64,000 nucleotides of DNA, from contig NZ_CP040786.1 in NCBI RefSeq assembly GCF_021922925.1, positions 558,001 through 622,000 of the forward strand, written 5' to 3'. The notes below the pieces were generated by a model that was given only the letters and a program-made list of their open reading frames with translations, did no database searches and was not told the DNA's origin. This DNA comes from Clavibacter phaseoli (GTDB lineage: Bacteria > Actinomycetota > Actinomycetes > Actinomycetales > Microbacteriaceae). Position numbers and translations under genes: made by a program. How positions within the stretch are numbered: position 1 is the stretch's first letter; each line of letters starts with the position of its first letter. This document shows, one piece after another, positions 57,952 through 64,000 of this stretch.

Positions 57952-58785
57952 ATGACCACGATCCCCACACTGGAACTGTCCGACGGGAACCGCATCCCCG
58001 CCATCGGCCTCGGCACCTACGGGCTCGACGACGACGCGGGCGCCGAGCTCGTGTCCGGCGCGATCGGCGCCGGCTACCGCCTGCTCGACACGGCCCTCAA
58101 CTACGGCAACGAGGCCGCGGTGGGCGACGGGATGCGCCGCTCCGGCGTCCCGCGCGAGGAGCTCTTCCTCACCACCAAGCTGCCCGGCCGCCACCACGGC
58201 TACGACGAGACGATCGCGTCCTTCGAGGAGTCGCGCGCGTCGCTCGGCGTCGACTACGTGGACCTCTACCTCATCCACTGGCCGAACCCGAGCGTCGACA
58301 GGTACGTCGACAGCTGGCGCGCGTTCATCGAGCTGAAGGAGCGCGGCCTCGTCCGCTCCATCGGCGTCTCGAACTTCACGCCCGCGCACCTCACGCGCCT
58401 GCGGGACGAGACGGGCGTGCTGCCCGTCGTCAACCAGGTGGAGCTGCACCCGACGTTCGCGCAGGCGGATCTCCGCGCCTTCCACGCCGAGCACGGCATC
58501 GTGACGGAGAGCTGGTCGCCGCTCGGCACCCGCGAGCAGCTCATGCAGGACGAGAACGTGGTGGCTGCCGCCGAGGCGCACGGCGTCACGCCGACCCAGG
58601 CCGTGCTGCGCTGGCACGTCCAGTCGGGCGCGCTGCCGATCCCGCGCTCCACGGATCCCGAGCGCCAGCGCCAGAACCTCGACGTCTTCGGCTTCGAGCT
58701 CACCGAGGAGGAGGTGCGCGCGATCGGCTCCGGCCCGCAGTCGCGCCTCTGGGACGGCGACCCGGACACGCACGAGGAGATGTAG
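57952..58785 (+). CDS. Aldo/keto reductase
   Basis: 277 residues, NADPH-dependent carbonyl reductase of the 2,5-diketo-gluconate reductase (AKR5) type. Catalytic tetrad visible: Asp in RLLDTALNYGNE, Tyr in the same segment, Lys in LTTKLPG and His in YLIHWP. Cofactor end segment IPRSTDPERQRQNLDVF. Broad substrates are likely. TAGCGT 6 nt before the ATG. Confidence 0.94.
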   Translation: MTTIPTLELSDGNRIPAIGLGTYGLDDDAGAELVSGAIGAGYRLLDTALNYGNEAAVGDGMRRSGVPREELFLTTKLPGRHHGYDETIASFEESRASLGVDYVDLYLIHWPNPSVDRYVDSWRAFIELKERGLVRSIGVSNFTPAHLTRLRDETGVLPVVNQVELHPTFAQADLRAFHAEHGIVTESWSPLGTREQLMQDENVVAAAEAHGVTPTQAVLRWHVQSGALPIPRSTDPERQRQNLDVFGFELTEEEVRAIGSGPQSRLWDGDPDTHEEM

Positions 58786-58864
58786 CGCTCTCCGACCACC
58801 CACGGCCGTCGCGTCCCACCCGGGGCGCGGCGGCCGCGTCGCGTCCGGGGTCGGTCGGGTCGGG

Positions 58865-59596
58865 TCAGCGGCCGAGCAGCGCCGGGATCCCGAGCAGGAC
58901 GACGCCGCCCACGAGGCAAGCGGCCGCGACGACCACGAGCACGCCGACCCACAGGATCCCCGGCAGATGCGTGAGCCGCCCGAGCTGGTCGGCGTCGGAC
59001 GCGCCGCCGCCGCGTCGGGAGCGCGACCGCTGCAGCTCGAGGGTCGCCCGGAGCGCGCCGAGCAGCAGGAACAGCGCGAGCGCGTGCGCCGCGACGCCCT
59101 GCACCACGATCGGCGCGGCGCCCGCGACGACGCCCACCACGACCCCCGCGACGAGGCACGACCACAGCCCGAACCAGTTGCGCACCTGGATCACGACGAG
59201 CGCGAGCAGCAGCAGCCAGAGCCAGAGGACGGCGGCCGAGCGCCCGGATCCGGCGAGCCACGCGGCCCCGAGACCCGCGAGCGCGGGAGCCGGGTAGCCG
59301 GCCAGCAGCGTGACGACCATGCCGGGCCCGCGCGGCCGGCCGACGCTCACGGTGAGGCCCGAGGTGTCGGAGTGCAGCCGGATCCCCGCGAGCCGTCGCC
59401 CGCTCAGCGTCGCCGCGAGCCCGTGCCCGCCCTCGTGCACGATCGTCACCGCGTGCCGCGTGAGCCGCCATGCGGCGGGCACCAGCACGAGGACCGCGGC
59501 GAGCGCGACGGCGACGAGCGCGGGTCCCGTCTCCAGCGACGCCTCGACGGCGGTCGCGCGCGCGACGACGTCGCGGACGATCTCGACGGGGTCCAT
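58865..59596 (-). CDS. M50-type membrane metalloprotease-like protein
   Basis: 243 residues, five or six membrane segments. HEGGH (His54, Glu55, His58) in IVHEGGHGLAATLSGRRL is the zinc-protease motif placed in a transmembrane segment, as in the M50 family's B-exosortase-like branch. There is no PDZ domain, so it is a short, minimal form; substrate unknown. The start at 59596 (MDPVEIVRDV) was chosen because GAGGAG precedes it. Confidence 0.85.
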   Translation of the reverse strand: MDPVEIVRDVVARATAVEASLETGPALVAVALAAVLVLVPAAWRLTRHAVTIVHEGGHGLAATLSGRRLAGIRLHSDTSGLTVSVGRPRGPGMVVTLLAGYPAPALAGLGAAWLAGSGRSAAVLWLWLLLLALVVIQVRNWFGLWSCLVAGVVVGVVAGAAPIVVQGVAAHALALFLLLGALRATLELQRSRSRRGGGASDADQLGRLTHLPGILWVGVLVVVAAACLVGGVVLLGIPALLGR

Positions 59597-59691
59597 GGGG
59601 CTCCTCGGGTCGGCGGGGGACGCGGGCGTCGGGCGGGGAGCGCCCAGCCCACCACATCCGCCTGACGGACCGCCGCCGCCCGGCCACCGAC

Positions 59692-59697
59692 TACCGT
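59692..59697 (+). promoter_or_regulatory. -10 box of apt (leaderless)
   Basis: TACCGT, 6 nt before the GTG at 59704. Confidence 0.5.
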
Positions 59698-59703
59698 TGT
59701 CGG

Positions 59704-60231
59704 GTGCCCGAGACCCCCGCATCCGACCTCGTCCGCTCCCTGCTGCTCACCGTCCCCGACTTCCCGCAGCCGGGGATCCTTTTCCGCGACCTGACCCCCG
59801 TGCTCGCCGACGGCACGGCGCTCCGTGCCGTGGTCGACGACCTCGTGGCCGCGTGCGGACCCGTCGACGCCGTCGCGGGCGTCGAGGCGCGCGGCTTCCT
59901 GCTCGCCGCGGCCGCCGCCTACGCGTCCGGCGTCGGCACGCTCGCGGTCCGCAAGGCCGGGAAGCTGCCGGGCGAGGTGCTCCGCGAGACGTACGCGCTC
60001 GAGTACGGCGAGGCGGCCATCGAGCTGCACCCGGGACAGCTGGCGCCCGGATCCCGCGTGCTGCTCCTCGACGACGTCCTCGCCACCGGCGGCACCCTCG
60101 AGGCGGCCGCCCGCCTGCTGGAGCGCGCCGGCTACGAGGTGGCGGGCGTCGGCGTGGTGCTCGAGCTGGCGGACCTCGGCGGACGCGCGCGCCTCGCCGG
60201 CCACGACGTGCACGCGATCCTCTCGCTCTGA
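59704..60231 (+). CDS. apt: Adenine phosphoribosyltransferase
   Basis: Purine salvage: adenine plus PRPP to AMP. 175 residues, normal length. PRPP loop VLLLDDVLATGGTL, the N-terminal TVPDFPQPGILFRDLTPVL, GVEARGFLLAAAAA and VRKAGKLPGEV (flexible hood) are all typical of Apt. GTG start with TACCGT 6 nt upstream. A perfect 17-bp hairpin follows. Confidence 0.95.
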   Translation: MPETPASDLVRSLLLTVPDFPQPGILFRDLTPVLADGTALRAVVDDLVAACGPVDAVAGVEARGFLLAAAAAYASGVGTLAVRKAGKLPGEVLRETYALEYGEAAIELHPGQLAPGSRVLLLDDVLATGGTLEAAARLLERAGYEVAGVGVVLELADLGGRARLAGHDVHAILSL

Positions 60232-60244
60232 CCCACGGCCACGA

Positions 60245-60283
60245 CGAGGAGGGCCGGACGCATCCCGCGTCCGGCCCTCCTCG
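60245..60283. terminator. 17-bp perfect bidirectional terminator
   Basis: CGAGGAGGGCCGGACGC (60245-60261) pairs fully with 60267-60283, loop of 5 nt. It stands between convergent apt and the MetE-like gene. Confidence 0.9.
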
Positions 60284-60313
60284 CGAGCGAGCCTGTCGGG
60301 ACCCGCGCGCCCG

Positions 60314-61561
60314 TCAGCGCCAGAGCCGGCGGGTCGCGATCTCCGCGCCCTGCGCCAGGCTCTCGAGCTTCGCCCACGCGATCTGCGGGTGGATCCGCCC
60401 GCCGAGCCCGCAGTCGGTCGACGCGATCACGCGCTCCCGCCCCACGAGCCGCGCGTAGCGCTCGATCCGGTCGGCCACGAGCTCCGGGTGCTCGACCACG
60501 TTGGTCGCGTGCCCGACCACGCCCGGGACGATGAGCTTCCCGTCGGGCAGCTCCACGTCCTCCCACACGCGCCACTCGTGCTCGTGCCGCGCGTTGGCGC
60601 CCTCGAACGAGTACGCGCCCGCGTCGATGTCGAGCATCGTCCGCACGATGTGCCGGAACTCGATGTCGGTCGTGTGCGGTCCGTGCCACGAGCCCCAACA
60701 GAGGTGGAAGCGGATCCGCTCCTGCGGCAGCCCGCGCAGCGCGTGGTTGAGCGCCTCGACGCGGATCCGCGTGAACGCCACGTAGTCCTCCACGCTCGGC
60801 TCCGGGTTGATCTGGTCCCAGTTCTCCGCGATGGACGGGTCGTCGATCTGCAGCACGAGCCCGGCGTCGATGATCGCGACGTACTCCTCGCGCATCGCGT
60901 CCGCGCACGCCCAGATGAACTCCTCCTCGGTCGCGTAGTGCAGGTTGCCGATGCGGGAGGCGCTGCCGGGGGAGAGGGACGTGAGGAAGCCCTCCTCGTA
61001 CCCGTTCGCGGCGAGCCCGGCCTTCAGGTGCGCGATGTCGGCCTGGATCGCCGCGTGCCCCGTGTAGGAGACGGGCCCGGTGGCGCTCGGGAACTCGATG
61101 GGGGCGTCGCCGACCGTGATGCCGCTCGACGGATCCCGGTAGGCGTCCGCGAAGGTCGTCCAGTCGCGGCGGTCGGGGAAGGTCGTCAGCCGCACGTGAC
61201 CCGGCGAGCTGCGGACGGGCTCCGAGGAGAACGGGCCGCCGGGCACGAGCTCGAGCCCGCTGAGCCGCTGGAACGAGTACGACCACCAGGCGCCGTAGTC
61301 GATCGCGCTCGACATGGCCTTGCCGTACTCGCCGTCGCCGGGGACCGTGATCCCGACCTCGCGCTGGCGGGCGACGAGGCCGTCGACCGCGTCGGCGAGC
61401 ACGGCGTCGAGGCCGTCGTCGGCGGGGGCGGTCGACGCGTCGCCGCCCGCGAGGACGGCCTTCCGTGCCTCGGCGCGCGCCGCGTTGGCGGCGATGAGCG
61501 CGTCCGTCCGCGGCAGGCTGCCGGCGTGGGACGTCTGGATCGAATCGGTGCTGTCGAGCAT
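60314..61561 (-). CDS. MetE-like (cobalamin-independent) methyltransferase, single-domain type
   Basis: 415 residues, about half the size of MetE and equivalent to its C-terminal barrel. TSHAGSLPRTDALI at the start, LQIDDPSIAENWDQINP, the zinc ligands in FHLCWGSWHGPH (Cys/His) and STDCGLGGRIHPQIAW (Cys). Members may methylate homocysteine from an unusual donor or act in thiol demethylation, so activity as methionine synthase is unproven. GGAGG precedes the ATG at 61561. No riboswitch was recognised in the 241-bp gap upstream. Confidence 0.85.
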   Translation of the reverse strand: MLDSTDSIQTSHAGSLPRTDALIAANAARAEARKAVLAGGDASTAPADDGLDAVLADAVDGLVARQREVGITVPGDGEYGKAMSSAIDYGAWWSYSFQRLSGLELVPGGPFSSEPVRSSPGHVRLTTFPDRRDWTTFADAYRDPSSGITVGDAPIEFPSATGPVSYTGHAAIQADIAHLKAGLAANGYEEGFLTSLSPGSASRIGNLHYATEEEFIWACADAMREEYVAIIDAGLVLQIDDPSIAENWDQINPEPSVEDYVAFTRIRVEALNHALRGLPQERIRFHLCWGSWHGPHTTDIEFRHIVRTMLDIDAGAYSFEGANARHEHEWRVWEDVELPDGKLIVPGVVGHATNVVEHPELVADRIERYARLVGRERVIASTDCGLGGRIHPQIAWAKLESLAQGAEIATRRLWR

Positions 61562-61802
61562 GGGGACCTCCGCGGGTCTCTCGTGCCGTCGGGCGGCCTG
61601 GCACGACCGCCCGCGGCGAGCGGGAACTGATCGCAGGCGGTGTCCGGCCGCGGATGCGGGGGACGCGAGGCTTCGCGGGGTGCGCTGCACGCACATGGTC
61701 CCACCGGGTCATCCCCGAGGACGGGTCGGCCGCAACAGGGCGTCACGGAACCGGCACCTCCGGCGGATCCGGCACCCAGGGGGATGCCCGGATGATGGAC
61801 GG

Positions 61803-62291
61803 ATGCTCCTCCGCCACCCCGTCCTCGGAACCGCCACGGCCCTGTACCTCGGCCTGGTCGCGTGGATCACGCTGTCGCCGGAGCCCTACGACCGCCGCAT
61901 CGACGGCTTCCTCTTCCGCGCGCTGCGTGCCCTGCACCGGCACGACGGCACCGCGTGGATCACGTACTCCTTCGTGGAGGGCGCCGCGAACGTCGCGATG
62001 TTCCTGCCCGTGGGCATGTTCCTCGTGCTGCTGCTCGGCCGGTCGCGCTGGTGGCTCGCCATCGCGATCGGCGTCGGCCTCTCGGCGCTGATCGAGACCG
62101 CGCAGATGTTCCTGCCCACGCGCGTCTCCGACGTCCGCGACCTCCTGCACAACGGCCTGGGCGCGCTGCTCGGCGTGGTGCTCGTCCTGATCCTCACGGC
62201 CCGCTCCGAGAACGCCCGCCGTCGCGCGCTCCGCCGGCGCCCGCAGCCCGCGCCCGCGGCCCCGCAGCGCCTGGTCGGCACGCGCCGCTGA
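61803..62291 (+). CDS. VanZ-like membrane protein
   Basis: 162 residues, four membrane helices: ATALYLGLVAWITLSPEP, EGAANVAMFLPVGMFLVLLL, WWLAIAIGVGLSALIETAQM and LGALLGVVLVLILTA. The NVAMFLPVG and SDVRDLLHNGLGALLG segments mark the VanZ family. Teicoplanin resistance is known only for the founding member; here no van genes are near, so a general envelope role is likely. ATG with GGATGATGGACGG upstream, no strong ribosome site. Confidence 0.85.
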   Translation: MLLRHPVLGTATALYLGLVAWITLSPEPYDRRIDGFLFRALRALHRHDGTAWITYSFVEGAANVAMFLPVGMFLVLLLGRSRWWLAIAIGVGLSALIETAQMFLPTRVSDVRDLLHNGLGALLGVVLVLILTARSENARRRALRRRPQPAPAAPQRLVGTRR

Positions 62292-62396
62292 TCCCCGCGC
62301 GGGCGCCGAGCGGGCGGCGCCGGGAGCCTCGCCCGCGGTCAGGCGACGCCCCCTCGGCTCGATAGGATTGACGCCGGAATTCCAAGGGGTGTGCAG

Positions 62397-64000
62397 GTGA
62401 CCGGTACGGAGCTGGATCGCGAGCGGGCGTACGTCTCCCGCCTCTACGGGCGACTCGACGCGGTGCGGGCGGAGACCCGGGATCAGCTGACGGCGGTGCG
62501 CGACAGCCCCACGGGCGGCACCCACCAGAACCGGTCCGAGCGCGACGCGTTCGCCCGCATCTACGAGGACCGGCTGCAGGCGCTCCGCGAGGTCGACGAG
62601 CGCCTGGTCTTCGGGCGCCTCGAGTTCGAGGACGGGCACCTGCCGGAGGACGAGCCGCGCGACGGCGCGCCCGCGCGGACCGCCGGCGACGGCGATCCGG
62701 TCTACCGGTACATCGGTCGCATCGGCCTCCGCGACGACGACCTCCAGCCGCTGCTCCTCGACTGGCGCGTGCCGCAGGCGAGCGCGTTCTACCAGGCCAC
62801 CGCCGCCACCCCGCTCGGCGCCCGCGCCCGCCGCCACCTCACCACGCGCGGCCGCGAGGTCGTGCACGTCGAGGACGAGGTCTTCGACCCCACGCTGCTC
62901 GACGAGGGCCGCACCAGCCTCCAGGGCGAGGGCGCGCTGCTCGCCGCGCTCGCCGCGGGCCGCACCGGCCGGATGAACGACATCGTCGCCACCATCCAGG
63001 CCGAGCAGGACCGCATCATCCGCTCCGACCTCCGCGGCGTGCTCGTCGTGCAGGGCGGGCCGGGCACCGGCAAGACCGCGGTCGCGCTGCACCGCGCCGC
63101 CTACCTCCTGTACTCGCACCGCGACCGCCTCGCGTCCTCGGGCGTCCTCGTCGTCGGCCCCAGCCGCTCCTTCCTCCAGTACATCGAGGCCGTGCTGCCG
63201 TCCCTCGGCGAGACGGGCGTGGTGCTCGCGAGCGTCGGCCAGCTCTACCCGGGCATCGACGCGGCCGGCGAGGACGCGCCCGAGGTCGCGGCCGTCAAGG
63301 GCGGATCCGAGATGGCCGGCCTCCTGCAGCGCGCCGTCCGCTCCCGCCAGGTCGTCCCCACCGAGCCCGTGACCCTCGACGTCAACGGCGAGCGCATCGT
63401 GCTCGAGCCGTCGCTCGTGGCCGGCGCGCTCCGCCGGGCGCAGGACAGCCGGAAGCCGCACAACGAGGCGCGCGTCGTCTTCAACAAGGCGGCCCTCGGA
63501 TCCCTCGCGCAGGTCCTCGCGTCGCAGATGCGCCGCAACGGCAGCGCCCTCGACGACAGCGACCTCGCGATGCTCCGCGAGGACCTCCGCACCTCGTACG
63601 ACGTGAAGGTCGCGCTCAACACGGCGTGGCTGCCGCTCACCCCCGAGAAGCTGATCCAGGACCTCTACGCGCGCCCGAACTGGCTCGCCTCGCTCACCCC
63701 GCGCTGGAGCCCCGAGAAGCGCGCGCTCCTCCGCCGCGACCGCGACGCGCCCTTCACGATCGCCGACGTGCCGCTCCTCGACGAGGCCGCCGAGCTCCTC
63801 GGCGAGTTCAGCGCGCAGGCCGACGCGAGCGCGCGCGAGCGCGAGCAGCAGCGCCTGCGCGACATCGAGAACGCCGAGCAGGCCATCGAGAACATGGGCG
63901 TCGGCGGCATGGTCACGGCCGAGCGCCTCGCCGAGGGATTCGCGGAGCAGGCCGCGCGCCGCACGACCGCCGAGCGCGCCGCGTCCGACCGCACCTGGAC
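62397..64000 (+). CDS. HelD/HelR-type RNA polymerase-recycling helicase, N-terminal part, cut by window edge
   Basis: GTG at 62397 opens a frame running 534 codons to the edge, of about 700-750 expected. N-terminal helical hairpin (about 1-75, ELDRERAYVSRLYGRLDAV, ERDAFARIYEDRLQALREV), then a UvrD-like ATPase 1A domain with Walker A GGPGTGKT (Lys226) after IIRSDLRGVLVVQ, and the HelD-type insertion (LDVNGERIVLEPS, VFNKAALGSLAQVL). This pattern matches actinobacterial HelD, which removes stalled RNA polymerase; HelR forms also protect from rifamycins. No rifamycin-associated element was found in the 105 bp upstream. Confidence 0.88.
   Translation, partial: MTGTELDRERAYVSRLYGRLDAVRAETRDQLTAVRDSPTGGTHQNRSERDAFARIYEDRLQALREVDERLVFGRLEFEDGHLPEDEPRDGAPARTAGDGDPVYRYIGRIGLRDDDLQPLLLDWRVPQASAFYQATAATPLGARARRHLTTRGREVVHVEDEVFDPTLLDEGRTSLQGEGALLAALAAGRTGRMNDIVATIQAEQDRIIRSDLRGVLVVQGGPGTGKTAVALHRAAYLLYSHRDRLASSGVLVVGPSRSFLQYIEAVLPSLGETGVVLASVGQLYPGIDAAGEDAPEVAAVKGGSEMAGLLQRAVRSRQVVPTEPVTLDVNGERIVLEPSLVAGALRRAQDSRKPHNEARVVFNKAALGSLAQVLASQMRRNGSALDDSDLAMLREDLRTSYDVKVALNTAWLPLTPEKLIQDLYARPNWLASLTPRWSPEKRALLRRDRDAPFTIADVPLLDEAAELLGEFSAQADASAREREQQRLRDIENAEQAIENMGVGGMVTAERLAEGFAEQAARRTTAERAASDRTW

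Noticed and set aside
61562..61802. Riboswitch (SAM, SAH or cobalamin) upstream of the MetE-like gene
   Set aside because: I looked for conserved core motifs in this 241-bp gap and could identify none.
62292..62396. Rifamycin-associated element before the HelD-type gene
   Set aside because: No inverted repeat of the expected form was visible.

Overview
The window reads as ordinary chromosome of a very GC-rich actinomycete, most likely Microbacteriaceae and probably Clavibacter or a close relative. The grounds are extreme third-position G/C, many GTG starts, actinobacterial-style control sites (an IdeR/DmdR-type iron box, CIRCE and HAIR heat-shock operators), a Ku/LigD end-joining pair, a desferrioxamine-type siderophore operon, and many TANNNT -10 boxes placed 6-8 nt before start codons, which implies leaderless transcription. 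I see no rRNA, tRNA, CRISPR array, phage or insertion sequence, and no gene-free stretch longer than about 245 bp. The genus is inferred from these features and was not confirmed by any search.

Layout. 1-4.5 kb (-): a sugar ABC operon (binding lipoprotein, two permeases, no ATPase) leading into a GH2 beta-galactosidase cut by the left edge. 4.6-10 kb: a zinc-ribbon protein, an NfeD-flotillin pair, an MFS exporter, a membrane-anchored Rieske protein and a possible catalase-fold orphan. 10.1-12.2 kb (-): four tiny, very acidic proteins followed by a stress-type SDR. 12.4-17.9 kb (+): an iron-box-controlled siderophore operon desA-desB-desCD with overlapping genes and a fused acyltransferase/NIS synthetase. 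18-25.6 kb: a lipoprotein, an Hsp20 gene with CIRCE plus a HAIR-like operator, SDR and CoA-transferase genes, a MarR/NmrA pair, an MDR-type reductase and a YihY/BrkB membrane protein. 25.7-33.5 kb (+): CYTH-CHAD, a carboxylesterase, a PiT phosphate transporter with a candidate leader peptide and a small membrane partner, a purine permease and a divergent Nramp protein. 33.5-37.4 kb: envelope glycosylation genes (GtrA, a polyprenol-phosphate mannose synthase type GT2, a large membrane protein) and a DUF429 protein.

37.5-49 kb: aspartate ammonia-lyase, an LEA-like repeat protein, a 45-residue acidic protein, an FAH-family hydrolase, the divergent ligD/ku pair, AlkA, a GlcD-type FAD oxidase, a PrsW protease and a DUF3072 protein. 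49.1-54.97 kb: a resolvase-fold protein lacking key catalytic residues, a PBP4-type carboxypeptidase, a two-component system, and a stress group (TUDOR-domain protein, SDR, Dps). 55.2-64 kb: an SMP-30 hydrolase, a DJ-1/PfpI protein, a PH-domain protein, LspA, an aldo-keto reductase, an M50-type protease, Apt, a MetE-like methyltransferase, VanZ and the start of a HelD-type helicase cut by the right edge.

Together the genes describe a plant- or soil-associated cell equipped for iron scavenging, heat, oxidative and desiccation stress, double-strand break repair and plant-sugar uptake. Nothing here is clearly a new mobile or defence system. The most unusual points are the acidic-protein cluster, the eleven-residue LEA-type repeats, the resolvase-like protein without its catalytic serine, the dual heat-shock operators, the leaderless-gene pattern with a candidate leader peptide before the phosphate transporter, and the enrichment of GGATCC.
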